This document shows, in pieces, positions 1 through 5,418 of a stretch of DNA of 5,418 nt. The position numbers and the translations under genes were made by a program. The first letter of the stretch is position 1; every line of letters starts with the position of its first letter. Under the pieces are notes generated by a model. It did not search any database. It was not told the DNA's origin and saw nothing but the letters and a program-made list of their open reading frames with translations. The DNA is from Comamonadaceae bacterium (GTDB lineage: Bacteria > Pseudomonadota > Gammaproteobacteria > Burkholderiales > Burkholderiaceae_C): contig CANGMW010000186.1 in assembly GCA_947454695.1 (NCBI GenBank), positions 1 to 5,418 on the forward strand, in the 5' to 3' direction.

Positions 1-822
1 AAGGACTACGGCAACATCCTGCAGACCTTCCGCCCCGGCCACGCCGACTACACCTATTTCCACAAGTACGGCATCCGCGACCCGCGCGGGGGCGGTCGCT
101 CATCGGCCCGCCTGACCGCGCCCATGGTGGCGGCTGGCGCCGTGGCCAAGAAATGGCTCAAGGCGCAGTTCGGCACCGAGTTTCGCGGTTGCATGACGCA
201 GATTGGCGAGATGCCCATCGGCTTTGAGTCCTGGGACCATGTGCCCCACAACCCGTTTTATGCGCCTGTGGCTGATGTGAGCGCGCTCGAAGCGTACATG
301 GACAGCTTGCGCAAAGCGGGCGACTCCTGCGGCGCGCGCATTCGCATCACCGCCTCCCACATGCCGGTGGGCTTAGGCCAGCCGCTGTTTGACAAGCTTG
401 ATGCCGACATCGCATTCGCCATGATGGGCATCAACGCGGTCAAGGGCGTGGAGATTGGCGCCGGCTTTGCCAGCGTGGCCCAGCGCGGCACCACCCATGG
501 CGATTCGCTCTCGCCGCAGGGTTTTAAAAGCAACAACGCCGGGGGCGTGCTCGGTGGCATCAGCACCGGGCAGGATCTGGAAGTGTCGATCGCCATCAAG
601 CCGACCAGCTCCATCCTCACCCCGCGCGAATCCATCGACACGCAAGGCCAGAGCACCGAGGTGGTGACCAAAGGCCGGCACGACCCGTGCGTAGGCATTC
701 GTGCCACGCCGATTGCCGAGGCCATGCTGGCGCTGGTGGTGATGGAGCACGCCTTGCAGCACCGCGCCCAGTGCGGCGATGTGCCGCAGGCCGCCAAGCC
801 GATTGCCGGCAGCGCTTCTTAA
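1..822 (+). CDS. aroC: Chorismate synthase, 3' part (5' end cut by window)
   Basis: Chorismate synthase converts 5-enolpyruvylshikimate-3-phosphate to chorismate, the last step of the shikimate pathway, in the cytosol and with reduced FMN. The frame is open from base 1 and ends at TAA 820-822, giving 273 visible residues. The family is usually about 360 long, so roughly 90 N-terminal residues, including the first family signature, lie off the left edge. Visible hallmarks are RPGHADYTY at fragment residues 11-19 with its conserved His, GGGRSSAR at 30-37 (second signature), and GRHDPCVGIRA at 225-235 (third signature) with the conserved Asp. After SSAR the sequence has LTAP where the E. coli enzyme has ETA, a position where the family signature accepts any residue. 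The last 15 or so residues are Ala-rich and look variable. The tautomerase gene begins 37 bases downstream on the same strand, which suggests co-transcription. The identification is secure. Confidence 0.97.
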   Translation, partial: KDYGNILQTFRPGHADYTYFHKYGIRDPRGGGRSSARLTAPMVAAGAVAKKWLKAQFGTEFRGCMTQIGEMPIGFESWDHVPHNPFYAPVADVSALEAYMDSLRKAGDSCGARIRITASHMPVGLGQPLFDKLDADIAFAMMGINAVKGVEIGAGFASVAQRGTTHGDSLSPQGFKSNNAGGVLGGISTGQDLEVSIAIKPTSSILTPRESIDTQGQSTEVVTKGRHDPCVGIRATPIAEAMLALVVMEHALQHRAQCGDVPQAAKPIAGSAS

Positions 823-859
823 TTCAATACCCGACATCGCACCCCAAGGACGAGCCACC

Positions 860-1051
860 ATGCCCACGATTCGCGTTGAAATGTTTGAAGGCCGCACGCC
901 CGAGCAAAAGCAAGCCTTTGTCAAAGCGCTGACCGAAGCCGCCGTCAACACCATCGGCTCCTCCCCGGAAGCGGTGGACGTGATCCTGTTCGAGATCAAA
1001 AAATCCGACTGGGCCAGCGGCGGTGTGCTGTGGAGCGAAAAGAAAAAATAG
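860..1051 (+). CDS. 4-oxalocrotonate tautomerase family protein
   Basis: This 63-residue protein has the size of a single beta-alpha-beta tautomerase subunit; such proteins assemble into hexamers or similar oligomers in the cytosol. After removal of Met, Pro1 would be the catalytic base. The sequence aligns without gaps to classical 4-oxalocrotonate tautomerase from memory: EGR at mature residues 9-11 keeps Arg11, EQK at 14-16 matches, and the GG pair at 53-54 matches. Classical Arg39 is Asp here and Phe50 is Trp. The substrate therefore may not be 2-hydroxymuconate, and I give no gene symbol. The ATG at 860 is preceded by AAGGA at 846-850, a fair ribosome site nine bases away, and MPT is the expected N-terminus. 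The C-terminus is Lys-rich (SEKKK) and is encoded by an A-rich tract that runs into the transporter start. Family assignment is firm; function is open. Confidence 0.93.
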   Translation: MPTIRVEMFEGRTPEQKQAFVKALTEAAVNTIGSSPEAVDVILFEIKKSDWASGGVLWSEKKK

Positions 1052-2220
1052 TGCCCGACACACGTCGACACCTCGCGTCATTTGCGGCCCTCTCGGGCAC
1101 GTACTTCGCGCACATCGGATTTTTCAACCCCTACCTTCCCCTGTGGCTCAAAGACATGGGGCTGGGTCTGGTGGCCATTAGCCTGCTCACCTCGGTGCAG
1201 TCGGCCACGCGCTTGCTCGCGCCCTACGGCTGGGGCTGGCTGAGCGACCACACCGGTGAGCGCGTCAAGCTTTTGCGCTTCGGCGCCACGGCGGCGTTGC
1301 TCTTGTCATTCGGTTTATGGTGGCAGGGGGGCGCCTGGTGGATTGCGCTGGTGCTGTTCCTGATGTTCCTCAACACCAGCGCCATGATGTCCATGAGCGA
1401 AGCGGCCATGGCGCATTTGGTGAGTGCAGGCGGCAGTTTTGATGCCAAGCGCTACGGTCGCGTGCGGCTGTGGGGCTCGCTCGGGTTTTTGGTGACGGTG
1501 TTCGCCGCCGGCGCCTGGTTCGAACACTTTGGCATGCAGCATTTCCCGGCGTGGACGGTGTTGTCTTTGCTGGCGGTGGTGGTCAGTGTGTGGTGCCTGC
1601 CCGACCTCAAAGAGGCCGCGCCGGTGCACACCGCCAAGCCCCCCATCCTGCCGGTCCTGCGCAAACGCCCGGTGCAGTGGTTTTTTGCGTCAGTGTTTTT
1701 CCACATCCTCTCGCACATGAGCGTGTACGGTTTCTTCTCGCTGTATCTGGATGCGCTGGGTTACAGCAAGACCATGATCGGCTTGCTGTGGGGCATCTCG
1801 GTGGTGGCGGAGATTGTGTGGTTCTTCACGCAAAGCCGCTGGTTGCCGCGTTTGCGGCTGACGGCCTGGCTGCTGCTGTGCAGCGTGGTGATGGTGCTGC
1901 GCATGGGCATCACCGCGGCGGGCGCCCAATGGCTGTGGCTGCTGATCCTGGCCCAGTGCCTGCATGCCTTCACCTTTGCGGCCCACCATGCCGTGTGCGT
2001 GGCCTTGTTGTCGCACCATTTCCCCGGCCAACTGCGCGGACGCGGTCAGGCCCTGTACGCAATGCTGGGTTATGGCCTGACGGGCGTGTTGGGCGGTGCA
2101 GTGGGCGGCGTGCTCAGCGCGCAGCTGGGGCTTCAGAGTGTGTTCTGGGCTACTCTGGGCACCAGTGTGCTGGCCGCCGTGTGTGCCTGGCGCGGCTGGC
2201 GCTTGCCGCTGCCGCACTGA
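1051..2220 (+). CDS. Major facilitator superfamily transporter, HcaT/PPP-like
   Basis: This is an inner-membrane secondary transporter of 389 residues with about 12 predicted hydrophobic segments, the usual length for the superfamily. The first helix covers roughly residues 10-30 and is followed by FFNPYLPLWLKDMG. The helix 2-3 loop holds a motif A variant, GWLSDHTGER, at 62-71. The central YGRVRLWGSLGF stretch at 135-146 is typical of the phenylpropionate permease/HcaT and LacY-like branch (MFS_1_like). The substrate cannot be read from the sequence; aromatic acids or other small organic acids are a guess from that branch. I chose GTG 1051, whose G is the last base of the tautomerase stop TAG, because it gives a short polar N-terminus before helix 1. 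An in-frame GTG at 1030 would add seven residues, and neither start has a strong ribosome site. The overlap points to translational coupling with the tautomerase. Stop is TGA 2218-2220. Confidence 0.92.
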   Translation: MPDTRRHLASFAALSGTYFAHIGFFNPYLPLWLKDMGLGLVAISLLTSVQSATRLLAPYGWGWLSDHTGERVKLLRFGATAALLLSFGLWWQGGAWWIALVLFLMFLNTSAMMSMSEAAMAHLVSAGGSFDAKRYGRVRLWGSLGFLVTVFAAGAWFEHFGMQHFPAWTVLSLLAVVVSVWCLPDLKEAAPVHTAKPPILPVLRKRPVQWFFASVFFHILSHMSVYGFFSLYLDALGYSKTMIGLLWGISVVAEIVWFFTQSRWLPRLRLTAWLLLCSVVMVLRMGITAAGAQWLWLLILAQCLHAFTFAAHHAVCVALLSHHFPGQLRGRGQALYAMLGYGLTGVLGGAVGGVLSAQLGLQSVFWATLGTSVLAAVCAWRGWRLPLPH

Positions 2221-2231
2221 GCAACTAACTG

Positions 2232-2276
2232 ACCCCCAGCCAAGCTAAGCGGGGGTGGATGCGTCGCAGGTTTTTT
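2232..2276 (+). terminator. Possible terminator hairpin after the transporter gene
   Basis: ACCCCC at 2232-2237 pairs with GGGGGT at 2251-2256. The stem can be lengthened by GC/GC across a bulged A, or refolded as AGC-CAA-GCT inside the loop. A run of six T occurs at 2271-2276, but it begins 14 bases past the stem. That spacing is too long for a textbook intrinsic terminator. The hairpin starts 12 bases after the transporter stop, in the convergent gap with the amidase, which fits a terminator role. It is only moderately supported. Confidence 0.4.
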
Positions 2277-2287
2277 CTACGCCCGAG

Positions 2288-2335
2288 TCTTCACCCAAGT
2301 TGTCACCCAAGTCGTTGTGCAAGTCGGTGTGCAAG
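2288..2335. repeat. Four tandem 12-base repeats
   Basis: Four consecutive 12-base units end in AAG at 2299, 2311, 2323 and 2335. The units read tcttcacccaag, ttgtcacccaag, tcgttgtgcaag and tcggtgtgcaag. Units 1 and 2 are near-identical to each other, as are units 3 and 4, which suggests stepwise duplication and drift. The array lies just past the amidase stop (TAA on the minus strand, 2340-2338). Read on the minus strand in the amidase frame it would encode DLHT, DLHN, DLGD, NLGE, and that frame stays open to a TAG at 2247-2245. Confidence 0.8.
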
Positions 2336-2337
2336 TC

Positions 2338-3624
2338 TTAGCGCGTCAGGCGTTCATGCACCCACTGCGCAACCGACAGCAGCTGGTGGTCCTGGCCGTG
2401 GCGGCCCACGAGTTGCAGGCCGATGGGCAGGCCATGACCGCTTTGGGCAATCGGCAGATGCACACAAGGCAGACCCAGCAAGGACCAGCTGCGGCAGAAC
2501 ATCGGGTCGCCGGTGGCACCCAGGCCGGCCGGGGCCTCGCCGGTGGCGCTGGGGGTGATGAGCACGTCGTAGCGATCAAACAGGCCATCCATCCGGGCAC
2601 GCCAAGCCAGTGTCTGCAACAGGCCTGCGGCATGGGTGTCGCCATGGATGGCCATGCCCTCGGCCATCAAGGCGTTGAGCCGCTCGCTCATGCGCGGGGC
2701 GAAGTGGGCGCGCTCATGGCTCAAGGCGCGCGCCATCTCAAAGGCCATCACGCTTTTTTGCAAGGGAATCAAATCGCCGAAGTCTTGGGGTTCGACCACG
2801 TCGTCGCTGCTGGCCGCGTGCGTGCTGAGCGTGCGTTGGGCGTTTTGCCACATCGCTTGCGTGTCGGCATCGGCCTCGGGCCAGATGGGGGACTTGAACC
2901 AGCCCACGCGCGGTGCCTTGGTGTCGCTCAAATGCGCCAGACGTTCATCGGAGGTGAGCACCGCACCGAGCAGACCCACATCGGCCACGCTGCGGCCAAA
3001 GCCGCCAATCACATCCATGGTGGGCGAGAGGCTTTTCACGCCGGCGCCGGGCACACGGCCCAGACTCGGCTTGTAGCCCACCACGCCGCAGTAGGACGCG
3101 GGGCGGATGATGGAGCCGGCGGTTTGCGTGCCCAGGGCCAGCGGCAGCATCTGGTCGGCCACCGAGGCGGCTGAGCCGCTGGACGAGCCGCCCGGCGTGT
3201 GCGCGGTGTTGTGCGGGTTGCGCGTGGGGCCGGGCTGGAAGTAGGCGAACTCGGTGCTGACGGTTTTGCCCATGACCACCGCGCCGGCCTCTTTGCACAG
3301 GGCGGTGGCGGCCGCGTCGAAAGCCGGACGGTAGCCGGCAAAAATAGCCGAGCCGTAAGTGGTGGGCATGTCGGCGCTGTCCATCAGGTCTTTCACACCG
3401 AGTGGCAGTCCGTGCAGCAGGCCGCGCACCGGGCCGGCGTCGAGTGCACGCGCCTGGGCGATGGCGCCATCCGCATCCAGATGCGCGAAAGCGTGGATCT
3501 CACCTTCGCGCAGATCAATGCGCGCCAGGCACGCGCGCACCATCGCTTCGGCGGTGATCTCGCGGCGGGCCAGCAGGGCAGCGGCCTGGGAGGCACTCAG
3601 TTGGTTCAGGGCGGGGGTCGTCAT
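2338..3624 (-). CDS. Amidase-signature family hydrolase
   Basis: This 428-residue protein belongs to the amidase signature family, serine hydrolases that cleave amide bonds in the cytosol. The Ser-cisSer-Lys triad is readable. Lys78 lies in GLPLGVKD. The cis-Ser is Ser147, at the start of the SSSGS run after TPGG. The nucleophile is Ser171 in GTQTAGSIIRPA. The 24-residue gap between the two serines equals that in FAAH and peptide amidase. The C-terminal GLPIGLQLVGRHGQD stretch is also typical. Length is at the short end of the family. The ATG at 3624 is preceded on the minus strand by AGGA (plus-strand 3631-3634) with a six-base gap, so the start is well supported. No gatB or gatC is adjacent, so a GatA role is unlikely. 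The substrate is unknown; aryl- or acyl-amides are possible. It is transcribed alone, convergent with the transporter and divergent from aroQ. Confidence 0.93.
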   Translation of the reverse strand: MTTPALNQLSASQAAALLARREITAEAMVRACLARIDLREGEIHAFAHLDADGAIAQARALDAGPVRGLLHGLPLGVKDLMDSADMPTTYGSAIFAGYRPAFDAAATALCKEAGAVVMGKTVSTEFAYFQPGPTRNPHNTAHTPGGSSSGSAASVADQMLPLALGTQTAGSIIRPASYCGVVGYKPSLGRVPGAGVKSLSPTMDVIGGFGRSVADVGLLGAVLTSDERLAHLSDTKAPRVGWFKSPIWPEADADTQAMWQNAQRTLSTHAASSDDVVEPQDFGDLIPLQKSVMAFEMARALSHERAHFAPRMSERLNALMAEGMAIHGDTHAAGLLQTLAWRARMDGLFDRYDVLITPSATGEAPAGLGATGDPMFCRSWSLLGLPCVHLPIAQSGHGLPIGLQLVGRHGQDHQLLSVAQWVHERLTR

Positions 3625-3718
3625 GTGTCGTCCTATTGGTTTTTGTTGAGTCCAAAGATGGCATGGTAGCCCAGTGGCACAATGTCTTTCACGTCGATTA
3701 CCTCCTCACAGGTCTCTT
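3625..3718. promoter_or_regulatory. Divergent spacer between amidase and aroQ
   Basis: This 94-base gap must hold the promoters or leaders of both the amidase (minus) and aroQ (plus), unless aroQ is served from elsewhere. The only clear element is the amidase ribosome site, AGGA on the minus strand at 3634-3631. For aroQ I see only a weak ACAGG at 3708-3712 before the ATG. I could not find a well-spaced -35/-10 pair: CACAAT at 3678-3683 resembles a -10 box but has no TTGACA-like partner at the right distance. The region is less GC-rich than its surroundings, as expected for a promoter area. Confidence 0.4.
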
Positions 3719-4168
3719 ATGAAAACAGCCTTGGTCATCAATGGCCCCAATCTGAATTTGCTGGGCTCTCGCGAACCCGCCGTGTACGGCGCACAAACGC
3801 TGGCCGATGTGCAGCAGCTGTGCGAGCGCACCTGCGCGGCCAACGGCTTGAAGCTGGACTTTCGCCAAAGCAACCATGAGGGTGAGTTGGTGGACTGGAT
3901 CCACGAAGCGGGTCGCCTGCAAACCGCGGGCCAGCTCGCGGGGGTGATCCTCAACGCCGGCGCCTACACCCACACCAGCGTGGCCTTGCACGATGCGATC
4001 AAGGGCACGGGCGTGACGCTGATTGAGTTGCACATCAGCAATGTGCACGCGCGCGAGGCTTTCCGTCACCACTCGTACATCTCTGCGGTGGCCAAAGCGG
4101 TGATGGCCGGCTTCGGGGTCAATGGTTATGCTTTGGCGATTGCCGGATTGGCGCAGCTGTCCTCATGA
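3719..4168 (+). CDS. aroQ: Type II 3-dehydroquinate dehydratase
   Basis: The enzyme removes water from 3-dehydroquinate to give 3-dehydroshikimate, step 3 of the shikimate pathway; in catabolic settings it serves quinate breakdown. The 149 residues match the family length of about 145-155; members form dodecamers in the cytosol. Visible hallmarks are NGPNLNLLGSREP at 8-20, with Arg18 and the catalytic Tyr23 in VYG; NHEGELVDWI at 52-61; NAGAYTHTS at 79-87; and ELHISNVHARE at 103-113, with His105 as the likely acid. The ATG at 3719 gives the standard MKTALVINGPN beginning; a GTG at 3674 in the same frame would add 15 residues that the family lacks. The ribosome site is weak. The stop TGA overlaps the next start as ATGA. 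In many proteobacteria aroQ precedes accB and accC; here it does not, so this may be a second copy. Confidence 0.96.
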   Translation: MKTALVINGPNLNLLGSREPAVYGAQTLADVQQLCERTCAANGLKLDFRQSNHEGELVDWIHEAGRLQTAGQLAGVILNAGAYTHTSVALHDAIKGTGVTLIELHISNVHAREAFRHHSYISAVAKAVMAGFGVNGYALAIAGLAQLSS

Positions 4169-4833
4169 AACCCACCCTCAAAATTGATTTCGTGTCCGAT
4201 GTGGCCTGCCCCTGGTGTGCCGTCGGTTTGGGCGCACTGCAGCAAGCCTTGCAACGCACGCAGGACGACTTTGATGTGACGCTGCACTTCCAGCCCTTTG
4301 AGTTGAACCCGGCCATGGGGCCCGAGGGTCAGGATGCTTCAGAGCACCTCACCGAAAAATACGGCTCGACACCAGAGCAACAAGTGCAGATCCGTGAACG
4401 CATCCGCGCGCGGGGTGCCGAGGTGGGCTTCACCTTCAACCCGCAAGGCCGCGCGCGGGTCTGGAACACCTTTGACGCGCACCGCCTGCTGCATTGGGCG
4501 GGTCTGGAAGACGCGGCTAAGCAACTCGCTCTGAAGCAGGCCTTGCTGCAGGCTTATCACGGTCGCAGTGAGAATTTTTCAGAGTCGCAAGTGCTGGTGG
4601 CGTGTGCGGCAAGCGCAGGCCTGGACGGCGCGCGGGCACAGGCTATTTTGGACAGCGACGAGTTCGCACTTGACGTTCGCGAGCGCGAGCACTTGTACCA
4701 ACGCAGTGGCATCCACTCGGTGCCCGCTGTCATCATCAATGACCAGCACCTGATTTCGGGCGGACAGCCCGCTGAGGTGTTCGAGCAGGCGCTGCGCGAG
4801 ATCGTGGCGGAGATGCCTTTTCAACTGCGTTGA
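4165..4833 (+). CDS. FrnE-like DsbA-family thiol-disulfide oxidoreductase
   Basis: This 222-residue protein is a DsbA-family thioredoxin-fold oxidoreductase of the FrnE/YwbO type. The N-terminus reads directly into VSDVACPWC, with the redox motif CPWC at residues 15-18 and no signal peptide, so it should act in the cytosol, unlike periplasmic DsbA. A helical insert follows, including AHRLLHWAG. The cis-proline loop is HSVPAVIIN, with Pro187, followed by LISGGQP, which is characteristic of this branch. Length is normal for the group. The natural substrate is unknown; relatives are described as disulfide isomerase or oxidoreductase and in some organisms are linked to oxidative stress. Annotation pipelines may also call it 2-hydroxychromene-2-carboxylate isomerase-like, but the CPWC motif favours the redox role. 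Its ATG overlaps the aroQ stop (ATGA) and lacks its own clear ribosome site, which suggests translation coupled to aroQ. Confidence 0.94.
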   Translation: MKPTLKIDFVSDVACPWCAVGLGALQQALQRTQDDFDVTLHFQPFELNPAMGPEGQDASEHLTEKYGSTPEQQVQIRERIRARGAEVGFTFNPQGRARVWNTFDAHRLLHWAGLEDAAKQLALKQALLQAYHGRSENFSESQVLVACAASAGLDGARAQAILDSDEFALDVREREHLYQRSGIHSVPAVIINDQHLISGGQPAEVFEQALREIVAEMPFQLR

Positions 4834-4840
4834 TTCGAGC

Positions 4841-4882
4841 GCGGGGAGTTCAGCGCCACTGTGCGCGCGCGGCTTTCCCCGC
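4841..4882. terminator. Hairpin in convergent gap, possible bidirectional terminator
   Basis: GCGGGGA at 4841-4847 is the exact reverse complement of TCCCCGC at 4876-4882. The 28-base interior is rich in GCGC and can form a second small stem. The hairpin fills almost all of the 50-base gap between the stop of the FrnE-like gene and the stop of the minus-strand transglutaminase gene, where both transcripts must end. There is no T-run on either side, so it is not a classical intrinsic terminator. Confidence 0.45.
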
Positions 4883-4883
4883 C

Positions 4884-5418
4884 CTAACGGATTTCTGCCA
4901 GCGGCTCCACCGTCACGGCCACACTGAGCGTGTGTTGACCGCCGCCGTGGATCACCCCGCGAATCGGTGAGATATCGGCGAAATCGCGGCCGGTGGCCAC
5001 CGTCACATAGTCCTCGCCCGGCGTGCCCCAACCGTCCCGGTTATTGGTCGGGTCCAGGTCATACCAGCCGCGCCCTTGCGTGGCGCCCGGCAGATCCGGC
5101 AAGTACACCGACACCCAGGCATGTGAGGCGTCACTGCCGATCAGGCGCGGCTGGCCCGGCGGCGGCTGGGTAAGCAAATAGCCGCTGACATAACGCGCGG
5201 CCAGCCCCATGCCGCGCAGGCAGGCAATCATGATGTGGGCAAAGTCCTGGCACACGCCCTGACGTTGGTGAAACGCCTCCAGCGCCGGCGTGTTCACTGC
5301 GGTGCTTTGTGAGGCGTAGGTGAACTCGGTGTGGATGCGCGTCATGAGGTCGCGCGCAGCCGCCAGCGCGCTGACGCCGGGCGCAAAACTGCTGCGTGCA
5401 TAGGTCGTGAATTCGTCA
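4884..5418 (-). CDS. Transglutaminase-like domain protein, C-terminal part (5' end cut by window)
   Basis: The protein belongs to the transglutaminase/protease-like superfamily, with a Cys-His-Asp papain-like triad. The minus-strand frame is open from the right edge to TAG at 4886-4884, giving 178 codons' worth of fragment with 177 whole codons beyond the cut. In fragment numbering Cys56 sits in GVCQDFAH, His99 in SDASHAWVSVYLP, and Asp122 in WYDLDPTNN. The tail ATGRDFADISPIRGV is typical of the bacterial group. Homologues are usually around 270-300 residues and carry an N-terminal beta domain, so about 100 residues are missing to the right. An internal ATG at 5345 is not the start, because conserved helical sequence (DEFTTYAR and on) continues upstream. 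The activity is uncertain: protease, amidase or cross-linking are all known in the fold. No signal peptide can be judged because the N-terminus is absent. Confidence 0.93.
   Translation of the reverse strand, partial: DEFTTYARSSFAPGVSALAAARDLMTRIHTEFTYASQSTAVNTPALEAFHQRQGVCQDFAHIMIACLRGMGLAARYVSGYLLTQPPPGQPRLIGSDASHAWVSVYLPDLPGATQGRGWYDLDPTNNRDGWGTPGEDYVTVATGRDFADISPIRGVIHGGGQHTLSVAVTVEPLAEIR

Noticed and set aside
373..1071. Minus-strand open frame (232 codons) across aroC and the tautomerase
   Set aside because: It crosses two well-supported plus-strand genes and a gene boundary, and its product resembles no protein family I know.
1690..2217. Minus-strand frame (175 codons) opposite the transporter
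   Set aside because: The Gln and His-rich product is a reverse-complement artefact of Leu, Trp and Cys-rich membrane helices.
1470..2228. Second plus-strand frame (252 codons) inside the transporter
   Set aside because: It is an out-of-frame shadow with a Gly, Ala and Arg-rich product; the transporter frame carries the membrane helices and family motifs.
2288..2335. CRISPR array or iteron origin
   Set aside because: The 12-base units have no spacers between them, number only four, and no cas or replication gene is nearby.
2259..2558. Small plus-strand gene across the repeat and the amidase 3' end
   Set aside because: The Arg, Ser and Pro-rich product has no motif, and most of the frame lies opposite the amidase.
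2317..3174. Long plus-strand open frame (285 codons) opposite the amidase
   Set aside because: The translation is low-complexity, rich in Gly, Ala, His, Gln and Arg, with no family motif. It mirrors the GC-biased third positions of the amidase, whose catalytic motifs prove the minus strand is the coding one.
3646..3683. Sigma-70 promoter for aroQ using TTGAGT and CACAAT
   Set aside because: The two boxes are about 26 bases apart, well outside the usual 16-18, and each is a poor match.
3674..3718. Extended GTG start for aroQ
   Set aside because: It would add 15 residues (Arg and Pro-rich) that type II dehydroquinases lack; the ATG at 3719 gives the standard N-terminus.

Overview
The window is GC-rich, densely coding bacterial DNA. 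The protein sequences suggest a betaproteobacterium of the Burkholderiales, probably Comamonadaceae. This placement is inferred from the style of the AroC, AroQ and amidase sequences and from codon use; no marker gene proves it. I see no tRNA, rRNA, CRISPR array, insertion sequence or phage gene. No gene-free stretch exceeds about 120 bases. The content is mainly ordinary housekeeping and metabolic genes, and I do not find a convincing new multi-gene system.

Layout from left to right: (1) the 3' three-quarters of aroC (chorismate synthase, +), cut by the left edge; (2) a 63-residue 4-oxalocrotonate tautomerase-family protein (+); (3) a 12-helix major facilitator transporter of the HcaT/PPP-like group (+), whose likely GTG start overlaps the tautomerase stop by one base; (4) a 117-base convergent spacer with a hairpin and a 12-base tandem repeat; (5) an amidase-signature hydrolase on the minus strand; (6) a short divergent spacer; (7) aroQ (type II 3-dehydroquinate dehydratase, +), joined by an ATGA overlap to (8) a cytosolic FrnE-like DsbA-family oxidoreductase (+); (9) a short convergent spacer with a hairpin; (10) the C-terminal part of a transglutaminase-like cysteine protease-fold protein on the minus strand, cut by the right edge.

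Two shikimate-pathway genes are present (aroQ, step 3; aroC, step 7), but they lie about 2.9 kb apart in separate transcription units. The plus-strand trio aroC, tautomerase and transporter is tightly packed and probably co-transcribed. aroQ and the FrnE-like gene form a translationally coupled pair. The amidase stands alone, without gatB or gatC nearby, so it is unlikely to be the GatA subunit of the tRNA amidotransferase.

The points most worth a second look are the 12-base repeat array just past the amidase stop, which would extend that protein in frame if the stop were absent or read through; the tautomerase, which lacks two active-site residues of classical 4-oxalocrotonate tautomerase; the A-rich junction between the tautomerase and the transporter; and the transglutaminase fragment, whose family often lies beside ATP-grasp and alpha-E genes that would be just outside the window.
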